This document shows positions 25,336 to 34,297 of a stretch of DNA of 64,000 nt, piece after piece. A program made the translations under genes and the position numbers. This DNA comes from Phaeospirillum sp. (lineage in GTDB: Bacteria; Pseudomonadota; Alphaproteobacteria; Rhodospirillales; Magnetospirillaceae), in the NCBI GenBank assembly GCA_030651575.1, contig JAUSFB010000027.1:62001-126000 (forward strand). The letters run 5' to 3'. The notes under the pieces were generated by a model that made no database searches, had not been told where the DNA came from, and worked only from the letters and a program-made list of their open reading frames with translations. Position 1 is the first letter of the stretch. Every line of letters begins with the position of its first letter.

Positions 25336-27462
25336 ATGACACGCATCGGCACGCTTGGGGCCAATACCGCCTATGTTGATCGGATTCTCGACATCCAGAG
25401 CCGGATCAACGACACCCAGATCCAGGTCTCGACCGGCCTGAAATCCGAGAGCTATGCCGGCATCGCCACCGACGCGAATACGTTGCTGAATTTCGAGACC
25501 GAGAAGGCCTCCGCCGAGCAGTTCATCAAGGGCAACACCTCGATCGGCACCAAGCTCAGCGCCGCGGCCAAGACGGTGGACGGCATCCAGACCTCGCTGA
25601 AGAACTTCAACAAGAACCTCACGACATTCTTTGGCGGCAACACGACCGACCAGAAAAATGTCGAGCAGATACAGACCTTCGCCTTCCAGACGATGATCGA
25701 CATACAGTCGTATCTGTCGGCCAACGTCAATGGTCAGTACCTGTTCTCCGGTGGACGGCTCAGTACCGAGCCGGTGGTTCTTCCCGCCTCGACGCTGACG
25801 GGGTTCCAGGCGCTCTATGATGGCGACAACAAGACCTGGCCGACCAGCAGGGCCGCCCAATTGCTGGAGACCACGATCCCCCGGCAGGAAACCACGAAGC
25901 TGACCTTCACGCCGGCCACCGGGACCATCCGCGCCGCCGACGCCAACGCCCTGACGCCGCTGGCGACCGGTTCCGTCGTCAGCGTCACCAACAGCGTCTC
26001 CAACAACACCGACTATCAGGTCCGCAGCCACGCCGCCATGAATGTCGGCGGCACCGCCCTGGCGGAAGGCACCACCGCTTCGGCTACCACCGTCAGCTAT
26101 GGCAGCACGCCGACCAACCTGACCAGCGGCGCCAATACCGGCGCCCTGACCTTCGCCTTCATGCCCAACGGCAACATGAAGATCACCCCGGCCACCGCCA
26201 ATTCGCTGTCCAACCTGACGGCGGGGACCACCTTCACCATCAACGGCTCGACCAGTTGGGATGGGGCCTACAAGGTGATCACCAACCTGAACGGCGCCGT
26301 CGAACTCGCCATCGACACCGATCAGGCCAAGTCCGAAACCATCGGCCAGACCGCCGCCGCCGTACCGCTGTCGATCAAGCTGGCCGGCGTCGCTCAGGCC
26401 CTGACCTTTCCCGGCACGGCGACGATCACCGCCACCCCATCGGCCGCGTCCGACAAGACCCTGGTGACCATCACCGGGGGAGCCGGCGATTTCTCCGGTT
26501 TTGCCGCCATCGGCGGCGAGGTCCTGACCATCGGTGGATCTTCCAGCCATAACGGCACCTTCACCACCGTGTCGGCCACCGCCAATTCGGTTACCTTCGC
26601 GATCAATTCCGACGCGCTGCGGGTCAGCAAGTTCCTGCCCCAGACCGGCCGCACCGACGTCACCGTTTCATTCGATGCCCCCGTCGGCACCCCGCCCGCC
26701 AGCCTTGTCACCTCCGCCGCCTACACCTCCCTCAGTTTCAGCCCGATCGGCACCACCGGCGAGCGGATCACCGCCACCGGCGGCGCGACCTCGTTCCAGG
26801 ACGCCCTCGGCAATCCTTATCCGGCGGTGGGCAAGGTCATCACCCTGACCAGCACCAGCGGCGTCAATGACGGGGTCTATAAGGTCACCGCCAATAACGG
26901 CAGCAATATCGAGGTCGAAAGCGTCCAGATGACCGCCGAGGCCGGCGTGACCACGGCCGATCTCGCCACCACGTCCTGGTACAAGGGCGACAGCTTGCAG
27001 ATCCAGCACCGCATCGATCAGGACCGGCAGGTGAATGTGGGCGTCTATGCCTCCGACACCGCCTTCGAGAAGGCGTTCCGGGCCTTGGGGTTGATTGCCC
27101 AGGGAACCTTCGGAACCTCGGGCGGGCTGGACAGCAACCAAAGCCGGATCACCCAGGCCATGTATCTTCTGAACGACTCGTTGCAGTCTCCGGCGGCGGG
27201 AACGCCTCCGTTCGGGACGGAACTGCGCGGCGACATCACGACGGTGCAGCAAAATCTGGGCTTCGTCCAGCAGGTGATCAACAACAAGAACGACAAGCAC
27301 AAGAACTTCATCGGCTTCCTCGGCGCCCGCATCGCCACCATCGAGCAGATCGATAAGAACGAAGCGGTCACCGGGCTGCTGAGCGACTCGAACGCGCTTC
27401 AGGCCAGCTATCAGGCCCTAGCCAAGGTCCAGGGACTTAGCCTCATGAATTACCTGAAGTAA
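25336..27462 (+). CDS. flgL: Flagellar hook-associated protein 3 FlgL, expanded
   Basis: FlgL forms the second junction layer, to which the filament attaches. The N-terminal flagellin-like helices (MTRIGTLGANTAYVDRILDIQSRINDTQIQVSTGLKSESYAGIATDANTLLNFE) and the YLFSGGRLSTEPVVLP strand are typical. The C-terminal helix (KNFIGFLGARIATIEQIDKNEAVTGLLSDSNALQASYQALAKVQGLSLMNYLK) completes the core. At 708 residues it is about twice the usual length. Residues about 265-533 hold three copies of a beta-rich module with the theme T-I-x-G-S-S-x-D/N-G-x-Y/F-K-V, probably surface-exposed domains. GGGAGG lies shortly before the ATG. It follows flgK by 11 bases. Confidence 0.93.
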   Translation: MTRIGTLGANTAYVDRILDIQSRINDTQIQVSTGLKSESYAGIATDANTLLNFETEKASAEQFIKGNTSIGTKLSAAAKTVDGIQTSLKNFNKNLTTFFGGNTTDQKNVEQIQTFAFQTMIDIQSYLSANVNGQYLFSGGRLSTEPVVLPASTLTGFQALYDGDNKTWPTSRAAQLLETTIPRQETTKLTFTPATGTIRAADANALTPLATGSVVSVTNSVSNNTDYQVRSHAAMNVGGTALAEGTTASATTVSYGSTPTNLTSGANTGALTFAFMPNGNMKITPATANSLSNLTAGTTFTINGSTSWDGAYKVITNLNGAVELAIDTDQAKSETIGQTAAAVPLSIKLAGVAQALTFPGTATITATPSAASDKTLVTITGGAGDFSGFAAIGGEVLTIGGSSSHNGTFTTVSATANSVTFAINSDALRVSKFLPQTGRTDVTVSFDAPVGTPPASLVTSAAYTSLSFSPIGTTGERITATGGATSFQDALGNPYPAVGKVITLTSTSGVNDGVYKVTANNGSNIEVESVQMTAEAGVTTADLATTSWYKGDSLQIQHRIDQDRQVNVGVYASDTAFEKAFRALGLIAQGTFGTSGGLDSNQSRITQAMYLLNDSLQSPAAGTPPFGTELRGDITTVQQNLGFVQQVINNKNDKHKNFIGFLGARIATIEQIDKNEAVTGLLSDSNALQASYQALAKVQGLSLMNYLK
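26134..26934 (+). repeat. Three diverged repeat modules within flgL
   Basis: Protein-level repeats at about 26134-26320, 26413-26613 and 26722-26934. Each ends with a similar strand-turn-strand: TINGSTSWDGAYKVITN, TIGGSSSHNGTFTTVSA and LTSTSGVNDGVYKVTAN. The DNA copies are well diverged, so the duplication is old. Confidence 0.65.
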
Positions 27463-27469
27463 CCGGCAC

Positions 27470-29218
27470 ATGGATCTTGAACAGGAACTGAGCCAGGGTC
27501 TCGAATGCCATCGGATGGGAAAGCTGGGCGACGCGGTCCGACACTATCGGACCGTGCTGACCCATGACCCCCGGAATGTGGACGCCCTCAATCTGATGAG
27601 CGTCCTGGCGCTGACCTCCGGCGATGGACCGACGGCGGCCACGCTGGCCACCACCGCCGTCGAGGAGCAGCCCGACTGGTTCCTGTCCTACATCAATCTG
27701 GGCAACGCCCTGCAATCCCTGGGGCGGGTTCCCGAGGCGATCGATTGCTTCCAGAAGGCGATCACCTTGAACCCGCAATCGGCCGAGGCCTATATCAATC
27801 TGTCGGGGGCCTTGAATTTCGCCGGACAGCACGACATGGCGACCCATATGGCGGTTCAGGCTATCCTGATCAATCCCGAGATGGCCGAGGCCCATGTGAA
27901 TTTCGGCAATGCCCTGCTGTCGCTGGATAGTCCCGGCGAGGCGGTGGAGGCCTATTTTAACGCGACCCGCCTCGACCCCGGCAACGGGCTGGCGTGGTTC
28001 AACATGGGCGTCGCCTATGCCTCCCTGAGCGCCTACGACGCGGCGATCAGCAATTTCCGCCGCGCCATCGCCCTGGCCGACAGTGCGGAGCGCCAGTACA
28101 ATCTGGGCAACGCCCTTTACGCCGTCCTACGCCTGGACGAGGCCGAGGAAGCCTTCACCCAGGCCCTCGTCCATGACCCCGGAAACCTGGACGCCGCCGT
28201 CAATCTGTCGGCGGTGCAACGGGACCGGGGCCGCCTGACCGAGGCCGAGGCCACCTTGCGCCAAGCCCTGGATCACGCTCCCGACGAACCCGACCTGCAC
28301 TGGAATCTGGCCCTGGTTCTGCTGACCCGGGGCGACTATGTCCAAGGATGGCGGGAATACGAGTGGCGCTGGCGGACGGCTCACTTTAGCCGCTTCATCC
28401 GCGACTTTCCCTCGACGCCGTGGCGGGGCGAGTCTCTCGAAGGCCTCTCCCTGCTGGTCCATACCGAACAGGGCTTTGGCGATGCGCTGGAGATGTGCCG
28501 CTATGTCCCCCTGCTGGTCGAGCGCGCCGCCTCGGTGACGCTGGAGTGCCGCAAGGGGTTGGGACGGCTGTTCCGGACATTGCACCCCCGGCTGACGGTG
28601 ATCGAGGAGGGCATAGCCCCTCTTCCCGCCTGCGACCGCCATGTGGCGCTGATGTCGCTGCCCCATCTGCTTCAAACGACGCTGGAGACGATTCCGGCCA
28701 CCATCCCCTATCTCCGCGTTCCCAAGGCCGTCGCCGACTTCTCGGACGTGGCGGGACAAGACGGACTCAAGATCGGGGTGGTCTGGAGCGGCAGCGCCAC
28801 CCGACGCGACAATCAGTCACGATCCTTCGAACCGCACGACTTGGCCGGACTGCCCGGTTGCCGGTTGTTCTCGCTTCAAAAGGGAGATCCGGCGGCGAAG
28901 GCCTCCGACCTGTTCGATCACGGCCGCATGGTGGATCTTGGCCCCCGGCTGTCGGACTTCGCCGATAGCGCGGCTGCCATCGCCGCCCTTGATCTGGTGA
29001 TCACCGCCGATACGGCGGTGGCGCATCTGGCGGGGGCGCTGGGCAAGCCGGTCTGGATCATCCTGGCCAACCCGACCGGCGCCTTCCTGTGGATGACCGG
29101 ACGGTCGGACAGCCCGTGGTATCCCACCGCCCGACTGTTCCGACAGGCCCAGCCGGGCGATTGGAGCGGCGTGATGGCCGAATTGCGTCAGGCCGTGGCG
29201 GGGTTCGCCTTGTTGTAG
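27470..29218 (+). CDS. TPR protein with GT9-like glycosyltransferase domain
   Basis: This 582-residue protein has about eight TPRs in residues 1-300 (for example SYINLGNALQSLGRVPEAIDCFQKAITLNPQSAEAYINLSGAL). A C-terminal half resembling heptosyltransferase-type GT-B folds follows (LKIGVVWSGSATRRDNQSRSFE and ITADTAVAHLAGALGKPVWIIL). The trimmed GT-B lobe lacks an obvious N-terminal acceptor lobe apart from LLVHTEQGFGDALEMCRYVPLLVERA. Such proteins are frequent beside flagellar and polysaccharide genes, but their substrates are unknown. It follows flgL by seven bases, so it belongs to the flagellar operon. Its 3' end overlaps flbT by 31 bases in convergent orientation. Confidence 0.8.
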   Translation: MDLEQELSQGLECHRMGKLGDAVRHYRTVLTHDPRNVDALNLMSVLALTSGDGPTAATLATTAVEEQPDWFLSYINLGNALQSLGRVPEAIDCFQKAITLNPQSAEAYINLSGALNFAGQHDMATHMAVQAILINPEMAEAHVNFGNALLSLDSPGEAVEAYFNATRLDPGNGLAWFNMGVAYASLSAYDAAISNFRRAIALADSAERQYNLGNALYAVLRLDEAEEAFTQALVHDPGNLDAAVNLSAVQRDRGRLTEAEATLRQALDHAPDEPDLHWNLALVLLTRGDYVQGWREYEWRWRTAHFSRFIRDFPSTPWRGESLEGLSLLVHTEQGFGDALEMCRYVPLLVERAASVTLECRKGLGRLFRTLHPRLTVIEEGIAPLPACDRHVALMSLPHLLQTTLETIPATIPYLRVPKAVADFSDVAGQDGLKIGVVWSGSATRRDNQSRSFEPHDLAGLPGCRLFSLQKGDPAAKASDLFDHGRMVDLGPRLSDFADSAAAIAALDLVITADTAVAHLAGALGKPVWIILANPTGAFLWMTGRSDSPWYPTARLFRQAQPGDWSGVMAELRQAVAGFALL

Positions 29219-29598
29219 GCGTCCAGGACCTGAGCCTCGTGTTTCAGCAGCTTGCGGGCCAGTTTCAGCGCCTTGTAATACTCGCTGTTCGCCACGGCGG
29301 TCCGAAGTTCCTCGGCAAGCGTCGCCGCGCTGGCGCACGATGCCACATAGTCCTCGATACAGTGCTCGAACAGGCCGATATACCTCTCCCGGCTACTGGG
29401 AAAGATATAAGCATTCTGAACAAAGAAATAAACCCGACCAGCCGGGGTGATATTATCACCATCGGCAATGATATCCTTCTCTCGAAGAATGTTGCAGTCA
29501 TTCAGAACCCGGATCTTGGTGGAATGCCCGGCATTCTCGATAACAGCACCGTTGACGATCACCTTTTCGCCGGGTTTCAGGTCAATAAGTAGCGGCAT
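29188..29598 (-). CDS. flbT: Flagellin mRNA regulator FlbT
   Basis: FlbT is an alphaproteobacterial post-transcriptional regulator. In Caulobacter it binds the 5' leader of flagellin mRNA and promotes its decay until the hook is complete. The 136 residues start MPLLIDLKPGEKVIVNGAVIEN and contain the conserved VYFFVQNAYIFPSSRERYIGLFEHCIEDYVASC. A GGGGAG lies 9-10 bases before the ATG. Its counterpart FlaF is at 58.1 kb, next to flagellin, so the flaF-flbT pair often seen together is split here. The 5' half is AT-richer than its surroundings. Confidence 0.92.
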   Translation of the reverse strand: MPLLIDLKPGEKVIVNGAVIENAGHSTKIRVLNDCNILREKDIIADGDNITPAGRVYFFVQNAYIFPSSRERYIGLFEHCIEDYVASCASAATLAEELRTAVANSEYYKALKLARKLLKHEAQVLDAYNKANPATA

Positions 29599-29688
29599 GT
29601 CTTTAATCTCCCCGGACGGTAACCTGTGTTTGGATTTGTAAGGCGTCGGATCGCTGCTGGCAATGTCCTCGCACGGGGATGATGGAAA

Positions 29689-30282
29689 TCACCAGCCGCC
29701 GCTCTTCACCCAGTCCTCGACCATGGCCAGCCGGTCGGCTCCCCAAAAGCCTTCGCCATCGACGATGAAGAACGGCGAGCCGAACACTCCGGCGGCAATG
29801 GCGGCCTCGGTCTCATCCCTCAGGCGCTGCTTCCAGACGGAGTCCTGGGCCGCCGCTTCCAGCTCGGCGGCGTCGAGCCCCAGCGGAACCGCCAGTCGCG
29901 CCGCCACCGCCAAATCCGAAATGTCGCGGTTCTCGGCGAAATAGGCGTGGTAGACCGCACCGGCATAGCGCCGGGCCAGGGCCTCGTCGCGGTCGTTCAG
30001 CCACCAGAACGCCCGTGCCGGCGGCAGCGACGGCACGGGAAAGCGGTCGGGCAGCCGATAGGGCGCTTTCAGCATGCGGGCCATCCGCTCCCAGTCGTGG
30101 CGGGAGTAATCGCCCTTGAGCGGCTGATCCACCAGCGGACGGTTCCCCGACGCCTTGAAGGCGCTGCCGATCATGATCGCCTTCCACCGCACCTCGCATC
30201 CACAGCGAGCCCCCAGCGCCTCGGCCTGGAGCGCCGCGAAATAGCCGTAGGGGGACGAGAAGTCGAAGTAGAACTCAATCAT
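29689..30282 (-). CDS. 2-hydroxychromene-2-carboxylate isomerase-like DsbA-family protein
   Basis: A 197-residue thioredoxin-fold protein of the HCCA isomerase/kappa-GST family. It begins MIEFYFDFSSPYGYFAALQAEAL, with the Ser of FDFSSPY in the glutathione-activating position. It ends with the cis-Pro region GVFGSPFFIVDGEGFWGADRLAMVEDWV. Characterised relatives isomerise naphthalene-degradation intermediates in a glutathione-dependent way, but many family members act on unknown substrates. No aromatic-degradation genes flank it. It follows the SDR gene by 13 bases on the same strand. Confidence 0.85.
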   Translation of the reverse strand: MIEFYFDFSSPYGYFAALQAEALGARCGCEVRWKAIMIGSAFKASGNRPLVDQPLKGDYSRHDWERMARMLKAPYRLPDRFPVPSLPPARAFWWLNDRDEALARRYAGAVYHAYFAENRDISDLAVAARLAVPLGLDAAELEAAAQDSVWKQRLRDETEAAIAAGVFGSPFFIVDGEGFWGADRLAMVEDWVKSGGW

Positions 30283-30295
30283 ATGGGGCTGCTCC

Positions 30296-30964
30296 CTACC
30301 AATCGAGCCGGCGTCCGTCGTAATGCATCAGGCAGCCGCTGGTCTCCGGCGTCAGACCGGCCAGCACCTTGCGCATTCCGGCTACCGCCTCCGGCGGCTC
30401 CAGCGGAGCGTCGGGGCCGCCCATATCGGTTCGGACCCAGCCGGGCGACAGCGCCACGGTCAGGATGCCGCGCGGGGCCAGATCGACGGCAAGGCCCTTG
30501 ATGACCATGTTCAGCGCCGCCTTGGCGGCGCGGTAGGCATAAGACCCGCCAGAGGTATTGTCGGACACGGACCCCATGTTGGACGACACCGCCGCGAAGA
30601 TCCTGGCGCCGCACAAACGGTCGGCCAAAGCCTCGGCCACCTTGAGCGGGGCCAGGGCGTCGATCCGCATGACCCTCAGGAATTCGTCGGGATCAACCGC
30701 GCCGAACTGCTGACGCTCGCCATAAATGCCGGCGCTGTGCAGCACGATGTCAAGCCCGGTCTGAGCCAGATCGGCCGCCAGCCGCTGGACCGAGGCGAGA
30801 TCCGCGATATCACAGATATAGACCTCGGCCCCGGCCTCGGATACGGCGCGGCCTTGCGCGATGTTGCGCACCGTCGCCAGGACCCGCCACCCCTCGGCGG
30901 CGTATTGCCGGACGAATTCCAGACCCAGCCCCCGGCTGGCTCCGATAATCAGGATGGTGGGCAT
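30296..30964 (-). CDS. SDR-family oxidoreductase
   Basis: A classical short-chain dehydrogenase of 222 residues related to C-factor-type SDRs. The cofactor motif GASRGLGLEFV is at the N-terminus, an NxAG-type HSAGIYG motif is in the middle, and the catalytic Ser and YxxxK are present (SSNMGSV and YAYRAAKAALN). The substrate is unknown. It lies between ridA (15 bases upstream) and the isomerase gene in one leftward set. Confidence 0.88.
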   Translation of the reverse strand: MPTILIIGASRGLGLEFVRQYAAEGWRVLATVRNIAQGRAVSEAGAEVYICDIADLASVQRLAADLAQTGLDIVLHSAGIYGERQQFGAVDPDEFLRVMRIDALAPLKVAEALADRLCGARIFAAVSSNMGSVSDNTSGGSYAYRAAKAALNMVIKGLAVDLAPRGILTVALSPGWVRTDMGGPDAPLEPPEAVAGMRKVLAGLTPETSGCLMHYDGRRLDW

Positions 30965-30979
30965 GGCGGGGCTCCGGCC

Positions 30980-31381
30980 TTAGTCGCAGCGCGGGGTATG
31001 GGCGGCCGGCCCGGTCAGGGCGGTCACTTCGATCTCGACCTTCATGCGGGGATCGACCAGACCGCAGACGATGGTGGTGTTGGCCGGCCGGATACCCTTG
31101 AAGGCCTTGCCCAGCACCGGCGCGATCTGCTCGAAGAAGGCGGCTTCGGTGATATAGGCCTTGACCCGGACCACGTCGGCCAGCGTCGCGCCAGCCTGTT
31201 CCAGCGCCGCCGCGATGGTGGCCATACACTGCTCGGCCTGGGCGACCACGCCGTCAGCGATCTGACCGTCCTTGAAGCCGGAAGTGCCGGAAACGAACAC
31301 CCAGGGGTCTTGCTGAACCGCGCGGGAATAGCCGGCAATTTCTTCAAACGAGGAACCGGAGGAAATCAGGCGACGAGTCAT
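30980..31381 (-). CDS. RidA-family (YjgF) protein
   Basis: A 133-residue RidA/YjgF/UK114-family protein, probably a trimeric deaminase that clears reactive enamine/imine intermediates or a relative with another ligand. The core FVSGTSGFKDGQIADGVVAQAEQCMATIAAALEQAGATLADVVRVKAYITEAAFFEQIAPVL is clear. The C-terminal MKVEIEVTALTG supplies the usual VEIEVxA strand, but without the catalytic Arg context typical of RidA proper (NTTIVCGLVDPRMKVEIE has an Arg before MKVEIE). It is first in the leftward ridA-SDR-isomerase set. Confidence 0.88.
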   Translation of the reverse strand: MTRRLISSGSSFEEIAGYSRAVQQDPWVFVSGTSGFKDGQIADGVVAQAEQCMATIAAALEQAGATLADVVRVKAYITEAAFFEQIAPVLGKAFKGIRPANTTIVCGLVDPRMKVEIEVTALTGPAAHTPRCD

Positions 31382-31481
31382 TCGTTCGATCCTTTGTCAG
31401 GGGGGGGCTGAGACTGCGAGTCATAACCGATTTATCGTCGGGGGCAAGAAGAAGCCGCGAGGATCGCGGGGAACATCCCCA

Positions 31482-31823
31482 TTATGAAAGAATCCGGTCC
31501 AGGAAGGGGACGCGGCCCCGACGGTCCTCGATCTCCAGCACCCACAGATCGCAGTCGCGCTCGCGCTGGCGGCTGATATAGGCGTCGGCCTTGGCTTCCT
31601 CCACCGGGTCCGGTCCGGTGGCGCGCAGCCAGGCCGCTTCCCCGGCTCCGTCGCGGACCTGGGTGAAGACCTCGCAGCCGGTGGCGCCCCGGTTGAGCTT
31701 GACCAGCACGGCGCCGGCATCCTCGTCGCCCTTCCTTACCACCATGGCCGGAATGGCGAGGACGCCGCATTGGCGGATCACCGCATGGACCCACAACTTT
31801 GCCTTCAAGCGGGGCTCGCTCAC
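31482..31823 (-). CDS. DUF1491 family protein
   Basis: A 113-residue protein of the alphaproteobacterial DUF1491 family, of unknown function. Recognisable segments are LKAKLWVHAVIRQCGVLAIPAMVVRKGDEDAGAVLVKLNR and the C-terminal DRDLWVLEIEDRRG-like stretch, here with Cys for Arg, ending PFLDRIL. It starts at a GTG that overlaps the stop of the ion-channel gene (GTGA), so the two are translationally coupled. Confidence 0.8.
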   Translation of the reverse strand: MSEPRLKAKLWVHAVIRQCGVLAIPAMVVRKGDEDAGAVLVKLNRGATGCEVFTQVRDGAGEAAWLRATGPDPVEEAKADAYISRQRERDCDLWVLEIEDRRGRVPFLDRILS

Positions 31824-32995
31824 GCCTTGGTGTCTCCCGGGTAGTCATGGAGAACGGGGGCGGAGGGGTCCATGGCCATGCGTTGCCGCGCCGTCTCCCA
31901 GATCACTTCCAGCAGGGCGTGATCGTGGGCGACGAATTTATGGAAGTCGCGGGCATCCAGGATCAGCAGCTGGCAACGGCTGGCCGCCTTGACGGTGGCG
32001 GTCCGGGGGCAACGCTCGATCAAGGCGATCTCGCCGAAGAAGTCGCCGTTCTTGAGGATGAAGGTGCCGGCCTTGCCCTTGACCTCGACCTGACCGCTGA
32101 CGATGAAGTACATGCACTCGCCGGTATCGCCCTCGCGCATCAGCACCTCGCCCTTGATGGCGCGGCTGAGTTTCAACAGGCCGGCGATCTCGGCGATCTG
32201 ATTGGCCTGCAATCGGGCGAAGAACGGCACCTTGGCGACCAGATGCCAGGTGGAAACGAAATTCTGCCGCCGCATCTCCTCGGAAAAACCCGAGGCCAGG
32301 ATCGAGGCCGGCAGCGCGAACATGCACAGGCCCAACACCGCGACCACGCTGCCCAGCAGCTTGCCCACCGGGGTGGACGGCACCACGTCGCCATAGCCGA
32401 GGGTGCTGAGGGTGATGATGGCCCACCACATGGCGTTGGGCACCGAGCTGAAGCCGGGATTGACCGTGCGCTCGGCGAAATACAGCATGGTGGAAGCCGA
32501 AATCGCCAGCAGCAGCATGATGAACAGCGCCGCCAGCAACGGCCGCAACTCGTGCAGGACCACGACGCCCAGGGTCTCCAGGGCCGGCGAATACCGAGCC
32601 AGCTTGAGAAAGCGCAAAATACCGAACACGGTTTCGATATCGGGAGTCAGGCTAAAGGCCTCGCCCACCAGAAACGGCACCACCGCCATGAAATCAAAGA
32701 TGCCATAGGGGCTCAGGGCATAGCGCAGGATCGCCGCGCCGCCCGACTCGTCCTCGGCCCGGGCCGAACCGGCAACGATCAGGCGCAAGACGTAATCGGC
32801 GGTCAGCACCGCCAGCAGCAAACCGCCGACGATCTGAACCAACCGCTGATGGGGCGTCCAGATATCGGGAACGGTATCGATCATGGCGATGGCGGTGGAC
32901 AAGACGATGCAGACCACCAGAAGCGAACGGAAAATCACCGCGCGCCGTGGTGGAAATGGTCCTTCGACGATCAGCCCCTTCAACCACTCGATCAT
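31820..32995 (-). CDS. Cyclic-nucleotide-gated potassium channel (MloK1/MmaK type)
   Basis: A 391-residue inner-membrane channel. Six transmembrane segments occupy about residues 15-225, with the K+ selectivity filter TLGYGD at residues 198-203. The S4-like stretch (GILRFLKLARY) has few positive charges, as in MloK1, so voltage gating is doubtful. A C-terminal cyclic-nucleotide-binding domain (about 250-370) contains the phosphate-binding cassette GDFFGEIALIERCPRTATV with the conserved Gly-Glu and Arg. Homologues from Mesorhizobium and Magnetospirillum are cAMP-gated K+ channels. AAGGGGA lies five bases before the ATG. The coupled DUF1491 gene follows. Confidence 0.93.
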   Translation of the reverse strand: MIEWLKGLIVEGPFPPRRAVIFRSLLVVCIVLSTAIAMIDTVPDIWTPHQRLVQIVGGLLLAVLTADYVLRLIVAGSARAEDESGGAAILRYALSPYGIFDFMAVVPFLVGEAFSLTPDIETVFGILRFLKLARYSPALETLGVVVLHELRPLLAALFIMLLLAISASTMLYFAERTVNPGFSSVPNAMWWAIITLSTLGYGDVVPSTPVGKLLGSVVAVLGLCMFALPASILASGFSEEMRRQNFVSTWHLVAKVPFFARLQANQIAEIAGLLKLSRAIKGEVLMREGDTGECMYFIVSGQVEVKGKAGTFILKNGDFFGEIALIERCPRTATVKAASRCQLLILDARDFHKFVAHDHALLEVIWETARQRMAMDPSAPVLHDYPGDTKA

Positions 32996-33083
32996 TGAGT
33001 TCCCCTTGATGGAGAAGAACTATAACGTCAGTCGTAGGGCGATGCCACCCACCAGCTGCGATCCCCGAGGAATTGCGATGCGG

Positions 33084-34082
33084 TCAGGAAGCGCCGGGAA
33101 CGGCGAACTCGGCCACCATGGGGGCATGATAGCTTTCGGGGGTGCCGTGAATGGTGGCGGGAGAGACCAGTTCGTCACCCAGGGACTCGTTGTGGATCTC
33201 GACGCCGCAATACCAGCCCAGCAACTGCCGCGACATCAAGATATGATCCAGCATCACCGGGCGGCCGTGATGGATGACCGAGAAGCGGACCGCCTCGGGC
33301 AGGGTGCGCTCGGCCGGCACCAGCATGTGCATGGCCAGATGGCCGTTGCCGGTGTCTTCCTCGTCGCCGCGAATGATACGCAACGCGGCCTCACGGTCGG
33401 AGGCGTTGAAATCGCCGCACACCGTGATCAGCGCCTCGGGCTCGTCCTCCAGGATGCGCTCGACCAGCAGCCGGACCTCCAGCGCCTGCCCCGCCTGCTT
33501 GATGCTGGCCAGAAAGAACCCCTCGGCCCACCCCCCCACCGACAGCCAGCGGCCGGGGCGTTCCTTTTGCCCCGCCAGCCACACCGCCCGGGGTGCGCGC
33601 AGGTGGACGTTGACCACATGCAGGCGCCGGTCCTGGGGCAATTGCAGCACCGCGTGCAGAATCGGCCGGTCCCATTCCACCGGTTCTGGCGTCAGGGGCG
33701 GCGGCAGCGGCCGGGTCGGCCGCCAGTTACAGGGCGCCACCAGATCGTGCCAGACCTGATCGTGCGACAACACCGGCAGCCGGGAGATGATGATCAGATT
33801 GTGCTTGTCGGCCGGATGGCGGCCGCCCCGGTTAAGGCTGGTCACCCGCTGCCAGCCTTCGTAGCCGGTGCCTTCCAGCAGCCGGTCCAGGGCAGAGAAC
33901 AGCCGAGGGCCGCTTTTGGAGACGGGATGCGCGTTGATTTCCTGCAAACACAGCACATCGGCGCGCAGACGCAAAAGCTGCGGCCGCAATACCGCGACGC
34001 GATCATCGAAATCGATGGCGCCCTGGGGGCGATCATCCAGGTTTTCCAGGTTGAAGGTGGCGATGCGCAAAACGTGTCTCAT
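33084..34082 (-). CDS. Endonuclease/exonuclease/phosphatase-family protein
   Basis: A 332-residue member of the EEP superfamily (DNase I/APE1 fold). Motifs in order are RIATFNLENLDD, LCLQEINAHP (metal-binding Glu), HVVNVHLRAPR, TVCGDFNASD (Asp/Asn pair) and ESYHAPMVAEF near the end (catalytic His). It has no signal peptide, so it is presumably cytoplasmic. The substrate (DNA, phospholipid or nucleotide) cannot be told. The ATG at 34082 starts the conserved MRHVLRIATFNLEN; an in-frame ATG at 34109 would add nine residues and cannot be excluded. Confidence 0.85.
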   Translation of the reverse strand: MRHVLRIATFNLENLDDRPQGAIDFDDRVAVLRPQLLRLRADVLCLQEINAHPVSKSGPRLFSALDRLLEGTGYEGWQRVTSLNRGGRHPADKHNLIIISRLPVLSHDQVWHDLVAPCNWRPTRPLPPPLTPEPVEWDRPILHAVLQLPQDRRLHVVNVHLRAPRAVWLAGQKERPGRWLSVGGWAEGFFLASIKQAGQALEVRLLVERILEDEPEALITVCGDFNASDREAALRIIRGDEEDTGNGHLAMHMLVPAERTLPEAVRFSVIHHGRPVMLDHILMSRQLLGWYCGVEIHNESLGDELVSPATIHGTPESYHAPMVAEFAVPGAS

Positions 34083-34219
34083 GCCGACGAGTCTACCCCA
34101 AATGCCCATGATCTAAAATGTCGAGACGGCCTGAAGGATGCGATTACCCAAGGATGGCGGGGCAAGTCGATACGGGCGACACGCTCCTATAACCTTGGCG
34201 GTGCCTTCATCCTCCGCGC

Positions 34220-34247
34220 TTGTGCCGGGGCAGGGCTACGGTATATT
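34220..34247 (+). promoter_or_regulatory. Likely promoter of the hemerythrin-cheZ pair
   Basis: TTGTGC (34220-34225) and TATATT (34242-34247) with a 16-base spacer, 50 bases before the hemerythrin start. A GTCGTC...GACGAC inverted repeat (34258-34280) lies in the predicted leader. Confidence 0.45.
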
Positions 34248-34297
34248 GATTCCAGGGTCGTCTCTGGGGAGGGACGACGGGGGGTGTGGGGGTGGGA

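Noticed and set aside
29689-31381. Isomerase-SDR-RidA set as an aromatic degradation operon
   Set aside because: No ring-cleaving or dioxygenase gene is nearby; the three families are too generic to support a pathway.
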